Assembly: GCF_024169315.1 (NCBI RefSeq)
Contig: NZ_JALJWR010000001.1
Location: 3,646,501 to 3,710,500, forward strand
Direction: 5' to 3'
Origin: Pseudomonas migulae
GTDB lineage: Bacteria; Pseudomonadota; Gammaproteobacteria; Pseudomonadales; Pseudomonadaceae
DNA length: 64,000 bases
Part shown: positions 54,167-64,000 of the stretch, one piece after another
Numbering within the stretch: position 1 is the first letter of the stretch
Layout of the letters: every line of letters starts with the position of its first letter
Program-made: the position numbers and the translations under genes
The notes under the pieces: model-generated
What the model was told of the DNA's origin: nothing
Databases searched by the model: none
The model's input: only the letters and a program-made list of their open reading frames with translations

Positions 54167-56143
54167 TCAACGGAAGCGGTCAACCTCTTGGCGCAAATCC
54201 GCCGCCAGGCTTTCCAGCTCTTTAGCGGTGATGGCCAGGTTCGACACCACTTCCCGCTGCTCGCTGTTGGCCAAGGCAATGCTTTGCAGATTGCTGCTCA
54301 GCAAGGTCGCCGTGCTGCTCTGCTCCTGGGTCGCCGTGGTGATCGCCGCGAACTGTTGGCCAGCCGAGCGACTTTGCTCATCGATCCGCGCCAGGGCCGA
54401 AGCGACGTTGGCGTTACGCGACAGGCCTTCCTGCATCAGCACATTGCCTTGCTCCATGGTGCTGATGGCGTTGCCGGTTTCCTGCTGAATGCTTTGAATC
54501 ATTCCGGAAATCTCGTCGGTGGCCTGGCGAGTACGCGATGCCAGGTTGCGCACCTCGTCAGCCACCACCGCAAATCCACGACCCTGCTCACCGGCACGCG
54601 CCGCTTCGATGGCCGCGTTGAGCGCCAGCAAGTTGGTCTGTTCGGCAATCGAAGTGATCACCCCGACAATCCCGCCGATTTCCTGAGAGCGCTGACCCAA
54701 GGTGTTGATCACCGTGGCGGTGCTGTTCAGTGCGCCGGCAATTTGCTCCAGGGACGAGGATGCTTCGTCCATCGATGTACGACCGATCTGGGTTTGTTGT
54801 GCGTTTTCCTGCGCCAGACGTTGAGTGCTACCCATGTTGTCGGCAATGTTCAGCGAGGTGGCGCTGAATTCTTCCACGGCACCGGCCATGCTGGTGATTT
54901 CACCCGATTGCTGCTCCATGCCTTCATAGGCACCACCCGACAGGCCAGACAGCGCCTGAGCGCGGCTGTTGACCTCTTGCGAGGCCTTGCGGATGTGCTC
55001 GACCATCGTCGACAGCGCTTGGCTCATCTGGTTGAAGGCGCGGGCCAACTGACCGATTTCGTCGTTGCTCGACACGCTCAGGCGCACGCTCAGATCACCG
55101 GCGCCCAAGGCTTCGGCCTGCCGAACGAGGTCTCCCAGCGGTGCGAGCTTGCTGCGCAGCAACCAGACCGCGGAGCCCACGGCGATCAACATCGCCAGCA
55201 GGCTGCCAATCGCCAATTGGATGCCAACCGCCCAGGTGACCGCACGGATTTCACTTTTCGGCATGCTCGCCACGACCGACCACGGCCCGCCTTCAAATGG
55301 CACGGCAATGCTGTAGAAGTCTTCGGACTTGTCGCTCCAGAACTCACCTTTACCCGGCGTCTTGACCAGGCTGTTGATCGTCTTGACCGCTTGCTCCGGT
55401 GCTTGCACACCCGCGATTGGCACCAGCCATTTGTTCTGCTCATCGAGCAATGCCAAAGAACCGGTCTGCCCGATACGGAAGCGTGTGAGGTTGGCGAACT
55501 GTGCGTTCTGCGCGTCGGTGTAATCGAATCCTACATACAACACGGCAATGACCTTACCGCTGCCATCGCGCACGGGGGTGTACTGCGACATGTAGAAGCG
55601 CTCGAACAGCAAAGCCCGACCTACATAATTCTGCCCCGCCAGCAAACGTGCATAAGCCGGGTTCGCATGATCGAGCAAGGTGCCGATGGCGCGGCTGCCG
55701 TCCTGTTTAGTGACGTTCGTACTGACTCGAATGAACTCATCACCGCTGCGCACGAACACCGTCGCAACGCCCGCGGTCATTTGCTTGAACTCGTCCACTT
55801 CCTTGAAGTTGTTGTTCAGCACTTCACTGCCCAGGTGCAGGCCCGGGGTCTGCGCGCCCGCCACGGTCACCGGTTCGTCCGGATGCACGCTCAGACCTGC
55901 GCTGAAGCGCTTCTCGAACAGGCCGGCCAGGCGTTGGGTACTTTCACGCAACGTGCCGTGAAACGTAGTCAGCTGGTCGGCCAGCAAGCGGGCTTCGCTG
56001 GCCAGGTGCTCTTCGCGGGTGGCGAGGTTGGCCGTGTCCAGCGAACGCAGGGCGAAGACGGTGCTGCCGCTGATGACAATCGCCAGAATAACGGCGAGCG
56101 CAAGACCAAGCTGTGAGGCAATCCGGGCACGAGGTTGAGACAT
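54167..56143 (-). CDS. Methyl-accepting chemotaxis protein with Cache-type sensor
   Basis: Transmembrane chemoreceptor of 658 residues. The first helix ([20 protein letters not shown]) is followed by a periplasmic sensor at about 35-290, of single-Cache type (Cache_3-Cache_2 like: [36 protein letters not shown]). The second helix (around 300), HAMP ([19 protein letters not shown]) and the cytoplasmic hairpin follow, with the signalling tip [32 protein letters not shown]. The start at 56143 has AGGAG in front. No CheR-binding pentapeptide is seen at the end. The ligand is unknown. Confidence 0.95.
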   Translation of the reverse strand: MSQPRARIASQLGLALAVILAIVISGSTVFALRSLDTANLATREEHLASEARLLADQLTTFHGTLRESTQRLAGLFEKRFSAGLSVHPDEPVTVAGAQTPGLHLGSEVLNNNFKEVDEFKQMTAGVATVFVRSGDEFIRVSTNVTKQDGSRAIGTLLDHANPAYARLLAGQNYVGRALLFERFYMSQYTPVRDGSGKVIAVLYVGFDYTDAQNAQFANLTRFRIGQTGSLALLDEQNKWLVPIAGVQAPEQAVKTINSLVKTPGKGEFWSDKSEDFYSIAVPFEGGPWSVVASMPKSEIRAVTWAVGIQLAIGSLLAMLIAVGSAVWLLRSKLAPLGDLVRQAEALGAGDLSVRLSVSSNDEIGQLARAFNQMSQALSTMVEHIRKASQEVNSRAQALSGLSGGAYEGMEQQSGEITSMAGAVEEFSATSLNIADNMGSTQRLAQENAQQTQIGRTSMDEASSSLEQIAGALNSTATVINTLGQRSQEIGGIVGVITSIAEQTNLLALNAAIEAARAGEQGRGFAVVADEVRNLASRTRQATDEISGMIQSIQQETGNAISTMEQGNVLMQEGLSRNANVASALARIDEQSRSAGQQFAAITTATQEQSSTATLLSSNLQSIALANSEQREVVSNLAITAKELESLAADLRQEVDRFR

Positions 56144-56324
56144 GACAGCTCCTGGCCAAGTGACCGGATCTTCATTGATCGGCTGCTCAGCAAATTTTCT
56201 AATAATGGGAATTGCGTCGAACCTGCACGAAGGTTCCATCTGCAGATTTTCGGCGGCAAACCTGAATACTTGAGTGATTAGCCGGGATATGGCTCAAAGC
56301 CTCTATCTGGACCGCTCTATCGAT

Positions 56325-57245
56325 TCAGCTCAAGTGCACGACATCCGGCAATTTCATCGCCAGGGCTTCGCCTTGGAGGAAATCGCTGAGACGGCGCAAA
56401 CGTTCACCTCCGGGGCGTGTTTTCGGCCAGACGAGGTAATAATTCTCACCACTGGCGACGGCAGTCGGCCACGGCAAGCTCAGACGTCCCTGCGCCACAT
56501 CCTCGGCCACCATCAAAAGATCACCCATCGACACACCATAACCCCGGGCGGCAGCAATCATCCCCAGTTCAAGCGTATCGAACACCTGTCCGCCCTTGAG
56601 CGACACCTGATCCGTCAGCCCCATGCGCTCCAGCCAGTTGCGCCAGTCACGCCGGTCCGGTGTCGGGTGCAGCAGTTCGGCATTGGCCAAGCGTTCGACA
56701 TCCCACGGTTGGTCCTTCAGAAGATTCGGTGCGCCTACTGGAATCAGCTCTTCGGGGAACAGGAAACTCGCCTCCCAGTCTGGCGGAAAATGCCCGTTGC
56801 TGAGGATCACGGCGCAGTCGAACGGCTCATGGTTGAAGTCCACCGAATCAACGTCCATCCAGGCGCTGGTCAGTTGCACCTCGTTGCCCGGCTGCAGATG
56901 GCGGAATCGGCTGAGCCGCGCCAGTAACCAGCGCATGGTCAGGGTGGACGGCGCTTTCATGCGCAGGATGTCATCTTCGGCGCGCAAGGTATTGCAGGCG
57001 CGTTCGAGTGCCGTGAAGCCTTCGCGGATGCCGGGCAGGATCAGCCGAGCCGACTCGGTCAGTTGCAGGTTGCGCCCGCTGCGGTGAAACAGCCGACAGG
57101 CGAAATGCTCTTCGAGCGTACGAATGTGTCGACTGACCGCACTCTGTGTAATCGACAGCTCTTCAGCCGCACGGGTAAACGAGCTATGTCGCGCCGCCGC
57201 TTCAAATGCGCGAAGGGCATACAAGGGAGGAAGACGACGGGACAT
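56325..57245 (-). CDS. LysR family transcriptional regulator (GcvA-like)
   Basis: A 306-residue regulator. The N-terminal winged helix (PPLYALRAFEAAARHSSFTRAAEELSITQSAVSRHIRTLE) is typical of the GcvA branch, and the effector-binding domain covers about 95-295 (STLTMRWLLARLSRFRHLQPGNEVQLTS). It is divergent from the MATE transporter gene, with about 150 bases between, so control of that exporter is a reasonable guess. The target and co-inducer are unknown. Confidence 0.93.
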   Translation of the reverse strand: MSRRLPPLYALRAFEAAARHSSFTRAAEELSITQSAVSRHIRTLEEHFACRLFHRSGRNLQLTESARLILPGIREGFTALERACNTLRAEDDILRMKAPSTLTMRWLLARLSRFRHLQPGNEVQLTSAWMDVDSVDFNHEPFDCAVILSNGHFPPDWEASFLFPEELIPVGAPNLLKDQPWDVERLANAELLHPTPDRRDWRNWLERMGLTDQVSLKGGQVFDTLELGMIAAARGYGVSMGDLLMVAEDVAQGRLSLPWPTAVASGENYYLVWPKTRPGGERLRRLSDFLQGEALAMKLPDVVHLS

Positions 57246-57397
57246 TCGGAAAGCTCCTATAGCGCAATTTCGTCAACTTATCAGAAACTCCCCAAGATGA
57301 GTTTTAATCATGCCATCCATCCTTTTTATCCCTTTGTGCAAACCCTGCAGAGCGCCGAGAATCGACGCTTTCCTGTTCTCTTTGACCCTCGAGCGTG

Positions 57398-58798
57398 ATG
57401 ACCATGCAGCATCCAGCGCGTATTGAACTCTGGGCCATCCTGCGGCTGGCGGGGCCGTTGATTGCCTCGCAGTTGGCGCACATGTTGATGGTTCTCACCG
57501 ACACCTTGATGATGGCGCGTCTGAGCCCCGAAGCACTGGCTGGCGGCGGACTCGGTGCGGCGACCTATTCGTTTGTGTCGATCTTTTGCATCGGCGTCAT
57601 CGCGGCGGTCGGCACCCTGGTGGCGATCCGTCAGGGCGCGGGCGATATCGTCGGCGCCGCGCGACTGACCCAGGCCGGTTTGTGGCTGGCGTGGCTGATG
57701 GCCTTGGTCGCCGGTTTGCTGCTGTGGAATCTCAAGCCGGTGTTGCTGTTGTTCGGCCAGACCGAGACCAACGTCCAGGCGGCCGGGCAGTTCCTGTTGA
57801 TCCTGCCATTCGCCCTGCCCGGCTACCTGAGCTTCATGGCCCTGCGCGGTTTCACCAGCGCCATCGGCCGGGCGACGCCGGTGATGGTCATTAGCCTCGG
57901 CGGTACGGTGGCCAACTTCGTGCTCAACTATGCGCTGATCACCGGGATGTTCGGCCTGCCGAAAATGGGTCTGGTGGGTATCGGTCTGGTCACGGCGATT
58001 GTCGCCAACCTGATGGCCGTGGCGTTGGCGCTGCACATTCGGCGGCATCCGGCGTACGACGCGTATCCGTTGTGCCAGGGTTTGTCGCGGCCTAACCGGC
58101 AGTATCTGAAAGAGTTGTGGCGTCTGGGCCTGCCGATTGGCGGCACCTACGCGGTTGAAGTCGGGCTGTTTGCCTTCGCGGCGCTGTGCATGGGCACCAT
58201 GGGCAGTACGCAACTGGGCGCGCACCAGATCGCGCTGCAGATCGTCTCGGTGGCGTTCATGATTCCGGCGGGGCTTTCCTATGCGATCACCATGCGCATC
58301 GGCCAGCATTACGGCGCCGGGCAACTGTTGGACGCGCGACTGGCCGGACGGGTCGGGATCGCGTTCGGCGCGGCGGCGATGCTCGGCTTCGCGATGGTGT
58401 TCTGGCTGTTGCCGAATCAGTTGATAGGCCTGTTCCTGGACCACAACGACCCGGCCTTCCGCCCCGTCATCGAACTGGCTGTGAGCCTGCTGGCGGTGGC
58501 AGCGTGGTTCGAGCTGTTCGACGGCACGCAAACCATCGCCATGGGCTGCATACGCGGGCTCAAGGACGCCAAGACCACGTTCCTGGTCGGGCTGGGTTGC
58601 TATTGGCTGATTGGCGCGCCCGCCGCGTGGTGGATGGCCTTCCATTTGAACTGGGGGCCGACGGGCGTCTGGTGGGGATTGGCGCTGGGACTGGCGTGCG
58701 CGGCGGTGAGCCTGACGCTGGCGTTCGAGTGGAAGATGAAGCGGATGATTCGGCGGGAGCCGTCGTCACAACGTTTCGAGGCCATCCAGACCGAATGA
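57398..58798 (+). CDS. MATE family efflux transporter (NorM-type)
   Basis: Twelve-helix multidrug/toxin exporter of 466 residues. The N-lobe (AGPLIASQLAHMLMVLTDTLMMARLSPEALAGGGL, GTLVAIRQGAGD) and C-lobe (AVEVGLFAFAALCMGTMGSTQLGAHQIALQIVSVAFM) show the internal repeat. The ATG at 57398 is used; a GTG one codon upstream and another ATG at 57404 are alternatives, and no clear ribosome binding site decides. It is distinct from the typical PmpM sequence, so the symbol is left blank. Divergent from the LysR gene. Confidence 0.9.
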   Translation: MTMQHPARIELWAILRLAGPLIASQLAHMLMVLTDTLMMARLSPEALAGGGLGAATYSFVSIFCIGVIAAVGTLVAIRQGAGDIVGAARLTQAGLWLAWLMALVAGLLLWNLKPVLLLFGQTETNVQAAGQFLLILPFALPGYLSFMALRGFTSAIGRATPVMVISLGGTVANFVLNYALITGMFGLPKMGLVGIGLVTAIVANLMAVALALHIRRHPAYDAYPLCQGLSRPNRQYLKELWRLGLPIGGTYAVEVGLFAFAALCMGTMGSTQLGAHQIALQIVSVAFMIPAGLSYAITMRIGQHYGAGQLLDARLAGRVGIAFGAAAMLGFAMVFWLLPNQLIGLFLDHNDPAFRPVIELAVSLLAVAAWFELFDGTQTIAMGCIRGLKDAKTTFLVGLGCYWLIGAPAAWWMAFHLNWGPTGVWWGLALGLACAAVSLTLAFEWKMKRMIRREPSSQRFEAIQTE

Positions 58799-58803
58799 AG
58801 ACC

Positions 58804-58896
58804 TTGTGGGAGCGGGCTTGCTCGCGAATGCGGTGTGTCATTCAACTTTATTGTCGACTGACACGGCCTCTTCGCGAGCAAGCCCGATCCCACATT
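58804..58896. repeat. REP pair
   Basis: TGTGGGAGCGGGCTTGCTCG and its inverted copy about 35 bases away, between the MATE gene and the convergent GGDEF/EAL gene. Confidence 0.85.
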
Positions 58897-58906
58897 TGGT
58901 TTGTGT

Positions 58907-60580
58907 TTAGCTTACGACTTCCAGCGCCGGCTGCTGATTGCTGCCGAAGCTCAAGTAATCCACCAGCTCCGCCAACGGCAACGGCTTGCTGATCAGATAC
59001 CCTTGCACCTGATCACAACCAAACCCACGCAACAGATCCAACTGCTCGGGCGTTTCCACGCCCTCGGCGACCACTTCAAGATTGAGGTTGTGCGCCAGAT
59101 TGATCATCGCGTGAACCAGCTTGCGATTCTCTTCCCGCCCCTCCATCCCGCCCACGAAACTCTTGTCGACCTTCAGCAAGGCAATCGGCAGGCTGTTGAG
59201 GTGCACGAACGACGAGAAACCGGTGCCAAAGTCGTCGAGCGAGAAGCGCACGCCCAGACGCCCAAGGGCATCCATGGTCTGCTTCACCAGATCGCTGCGG
59301 CGCATGACGGCGGTTTCGGTCAGCTCGAATTCCAGCCATTGCGCCTCGACGCCACGTTCGGCAATCAGCCGACTCAGGGTCGAGAGCAACTGGCTGTCCT
59401 GAAACTGCCGGAACGACAGGTTGATCGCCATGTGCAACGCCGGTATACCCAGCTCGCGCAGCGCCTGCATGTCGCGCAACGCGCGCGAAATCACCCAGTA
59501 ACCGAGCGGCACGATCAAACCGCTTTGCTCGGCCAGTGGCACGAACTCGCTCGGCGGCAGCAGGCCACGTTCAGCGTGACGCCAGCGCACCAGGGCTTCG
59601 AGACCGACAATCTGGCCGTCTTCCAGGTTCAGGCGTGGCTGGTAATGCAGTTCCAGCTCATCGCGACGCAACGCCCGGCGCAGCTCGCTTTCGAGGTCGG
59701 CCATGCTGCGGGCATTGCGGTTGATGCGTTCGTTGAAGATGTGAAAGGTGCAGCCTTGAGTGCTCTTGGCCTGCTGCATGGCGATGTGCGCGTGCCACAT
59801 CAGCGGGTCGGCACCCGCCTGGGCGCGGGCATGGGCGATGCCCAGGCTGGAACCGATCAACAGGCTTTCGCCATCGACCCAATAGGGTTCGGCCAACGCC
59901 TCGGTGATGCGCTCGGCCATCCACTCGGCGCGTTGCGGCGCACGGCGGGTGTCGATCAGCAGGGCGAACTCATCGCTGCCCAGCCGCGCCAATTGATCGC
60001 CTGCCTCGAGCTGGCTTTTCAGCCGTGCGACCACTTGCAGAATCAACCGGTCGCCGGCCTGGTGGCCGAGGGCGTCGTTGGCGTGGCGGAAGTTGTCGAG
60101 GTCGAGGTGACCTAAGGCCAGGCCGCGGCCCTCGTTTTCCGCCAGTCGCGCGGCCAGCAGGGTCTGGAAACCCTGGCGGTTGGCGATACCGGTCAGCGGG
60201 TCTTGTTCGGCCAGCCGTTGCAGGGTGTTTTCCAGCACGCCGCGCTCACGCACATGGCGCAGGCAACGGCGCAGCATGCCGGGGTCGAGATGATCGCGCA
60301 CCAACCAGTCGCTCACGCCATCGGGCGGCAACAGCGGCTCGTGCTCGAGCAGCAACACCGTCGGCAAATTGCAACGGCCCGGCGCCGGCTGAAGGGCCGG
60401 GATCGTCAACAACACCGCGCTGCGGTTGTCATCGAACAGAGTGCTGACCGATTCCCAGCTTGGAGCGCTGATGAGCACGGCCGAGCTCCCCATCGGAGCC
60501 AGACACTCGCGCAACAACGCTGCCCACGCTGGCTCTTCGGCCAGTAGCAGCAAACGCAAGGGTTCGACAGGCGTAGACAA
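58907..60580 (-). CDS. GGDEF/EAL domain protein (probable c-di-GMP phosphodiesterase)
   Basis: A 557-residue cytoplasmic protein. The first 115 residues are receiver-like but lack a recognisable phospho-acceptor aspartate. The GGDEF domain (about 120-285) is degenerate at its active site (RLGSDEF, GSDEF instead of GGDEF), so cyclase activity is doubtful. The EAL domain (about 300-545) keeps the catalytic set: EAL in GLEALVRW, the Asn of INLSFRQF, ELTETAVM, DDFGTGFSS, KVDKSFV, and EGVETPEQ. It is probably a phosphodiesterase; GTP binding by the GGDEF part might regulate it. Confidence 0.9.
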   Translation of the reverse strand: MSTPVEPLRLLLLAEEPAWAALLRECLAPMGSSAVLISAPSWESVSTLFDDNRSAVLLTIPALQPAPGRCNLPTVLLLEHEPLLPPDGVSDWLVRDHLDPGMLRRCLRHVRERGVLENTLQRLAEQDPLTGIANRQGFQTLLAARLAENEGRGLALGHLDLDNFRHANDALGHQAGDRLILQVVARLKSQLEAGDQLARLGSDEFALLIDTRRAPQRAEWMAERITEALAEPYWVDGESLLIGSSLGIAHARAQAGADPLMWHAHIAMQQAKSTQGCTFHIFNERINRNARSMADLESELRRALRRDELELHYQPRLNLEDGQIVGLEALVRWRHAERGLLPPSEFVPLAEQSGLIVPLGYWVISRALRDMQALRELGIPALHMAINLSFRQFQDSQLLSTLSRLIAERGVEAQWLEFELTETAVMRRSDLVKQTMDALGRLGVRFSLDDFGTGFSSFVHLNSLPIALLKVDKSFVGGMEGREENRKLVHAMINLAHNLNLEVVAEGVETPEQLDLLRGFGCDQVQGYLISKPLPLAELVDYLSFGSNQQPALEVVS

Positions 60581-60845
60581 GCTAGCTCCCTAGACTCTGC
60601 AATGATGTAGGCGGCGGGCATTATGCCGTGCCGATAACCAATGACCAAATGACATCAGTTATCAAACGAGGCCTTTGTATCCGGAATTACGAACATTAGA
60701 CGCAAATTCACCGCGTATCCTGCGTGAAAGTAACAAAACCGGCAAATATAGATAGCGTGTTGCGTCACAAGTCGGAGAGAGCAGCACAATTCGCTGAGCC
60801 TGTTAAAATGCCGGCCCATTTCGTGACTGACTCCTGAATTTACGT

Positions 60846-63498
<2,653 letters not shown>

Positions 63499-63516
63499 AC
63501 CAGCAGGACCGATGTA

Positions 63517-63610
63517 CCTGTGGGAGCGGGCTTGCCCGCGATGGCGGTGGATCAGCCAACATCAATGTTGGATGTTATGGCCTCATCGCGGGCAAGCCCG
63601 CTCCCACAGG
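63517..63610. repeat. REP pair
   Basis: CCTGTGGGAGCGGGCTTGCC and its inverted copy about 45 bases apart, between xpt and the convergent gene at the window end. Confidence 0.86.
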
Positions 63611-63625
63611 TTTTTTTGTTGGCTG

Positions 63626-64000
63626 TTACTGCGCGGTGGCCTTCAGGCCGGTGAGCAGCAATCGCTGAAACAGGTCCTCTTTCAATCCCTCAGGGTTGGT
63701 CAGCTGCATTCTCTCCAGATGCTCGGGAAATGATGAAGCCTCCGGCGCGTCCAGCGCAGCCTTGCCCAACTCCAGAATTTCCGTGAGCTTGAACTTGCTC
63801 TTCAACCAGTTCAGCGCCCGCAACAGATCCCGCTCCTCGGCCGTGAAATCACACCCCAGCGGATACTCCGGAAACAACTGCGGATGCCGCGCCTGAATCG
63901 TCTGCAATCGCTGCGGGCTGTTGTCGGCGAAACGCGGATCGAGGCGGAAATTCTTCGGCAACTTGCCAACGTTCTGCGCCTGCTCGATCAGCCCCGGCTG
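63626..64000 (-). CDS. Probable acetyl-CoA hydrolase/transferase, C-terminal part (truncated by window)
   Basis: The last 124 residues of a longer protein whose start lies beyond 64000. The visible part is soluble and helical (NFRLDPRFADNSPQRLQTIQARHPQLFPEYPLG ... LLRALNWLKSKFKLTEILELGKAAL). It resembles, from memory, the C-terminal extension of Pseudomonas acetyl-CoA hydrolase/transferase family proteins. The catalytic domain is outside, so the assignment is tentative. It is convergent with xpt. Confidence 0.55.
   Translation of the reverse strand, partial: QPGLIEQAQNVGKLPKNFRLDPRFADNSPQRLQTIQARHPQLFPEYPLGCDFTAEERDLLRALNWLKSKFKLTEILELGKAALDAPEASSFPEHLERMQLTNPEGLKEDLFQRLLLTGLKATAQ

Noticed and set aside
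54188..56116. 642-residue open frame opposite the chemoreceptor
   Set aside because: Arg/His/Gln-rich antisense shadow, no domain seen; the chemoreceptor on the other strand has full motifs.

Overview
The window looks like a chromosomal segment of a fluorescent-group Pseudomonas. The evidence is the high-GC coding bias, the dense REP-type palindromes between genes, and a gene order that I recall as matching the P. aeruginosa rho-trxA-ppx-ppk-hemB ... algP-algQ-dsbH-hemYXDC-algR-argH ... cyaA-rnk-cyaY-lptM-lysA-dapF-xerC ... amtB-glnK-ubiK-comM ... rep-xpt block. No rRNA, tRNA, CRISPR array, prophage or transposase was recognised. The species cannot be fixed from the sequence alone.

Layout. 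1-1.5 kb: rho (3' part outside the window) and trxA. 1.6-5.4 kb: a FadR-type GntR regulator divergent from a four-gene polar amino acid ABC importer; as I recall the P. aeruginosa order, trxA and ppx are neighbours there, so this block looks lineage-specific. 5.7-10.7 kb: convergent ppx and ppk, then hemB. 10.9-16.1 kb: a DedA protein, a fatty acid hydroxylase-type membrane protein, elbB, a DUF188 protein and a cytochrome c/FTR1 fusion. 16.4-19.6 kb: a compact four-gene envelope cluster (COG3014 lipoprotein, YcfL, LpoB-like lipoprotein, CsgG/LpoB-like exported protein), the least understood unit here. 19.8-23.6 kb: LysE exporter, small MscS channel, ABC-F ATPase, TIGR02444 protein. 23.6-34.1 kb: the alg/hem block, with AlgP (histone H1-like repeats), a FKBP isomerase, AlgQ, DsbB-type DsbH, HemY-HemX-HemD-HemC, AlgR and ArgH; no algZ/fimS lies beside algR. 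34.2-45.2 kb: a GST, two small conserved proteins, adenylate cyclase, rnk, a DUF1289 protein, cyaY, and the tight lptM-lysA-dapF-DUF484-xerC-HAD operon. 45.4-52.7 kb: sutA, a YjbQ protein, glnK-amtB, ubiK, then a small accessory patch (a frameshifted Bro-N gene, a higBA toxin-antitoxin pair, a small unknown protein) ahead of comM. 52.7-64 kb: an exported aldose-epimerase-like DUF4432 protein behind a LacI-type operator, a chemoreceptor, a LysR regulator divergent from a MATE transporter, a GGDEF/EAL protein, rep, xpt, and the C-terminus of a probable acetyl-CoA hydrolase/transferase.

Themes. Polyphosphate (ppx/ppk), tetrapyrrole (hemB, hemC, hemD, hemX, hemY), diaminopimelate/lysine (dapF, lysA) and nitrogen sensing (glnK/amtB) sets are complete or nearly so locally. 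Several loci concern global regulation (rho, algQ, algR, cyaA, rnk, sutA, GGDEF/EAL). At least two families of intergenic palindrome separate the genes: short REP/REPIN pairs (core GGGAGCGGGCTTGC) and a longer inverted repeat (core GGGGATTTATCCCC). They occur mostly behind stop codons, often next to rho-independent terminators.
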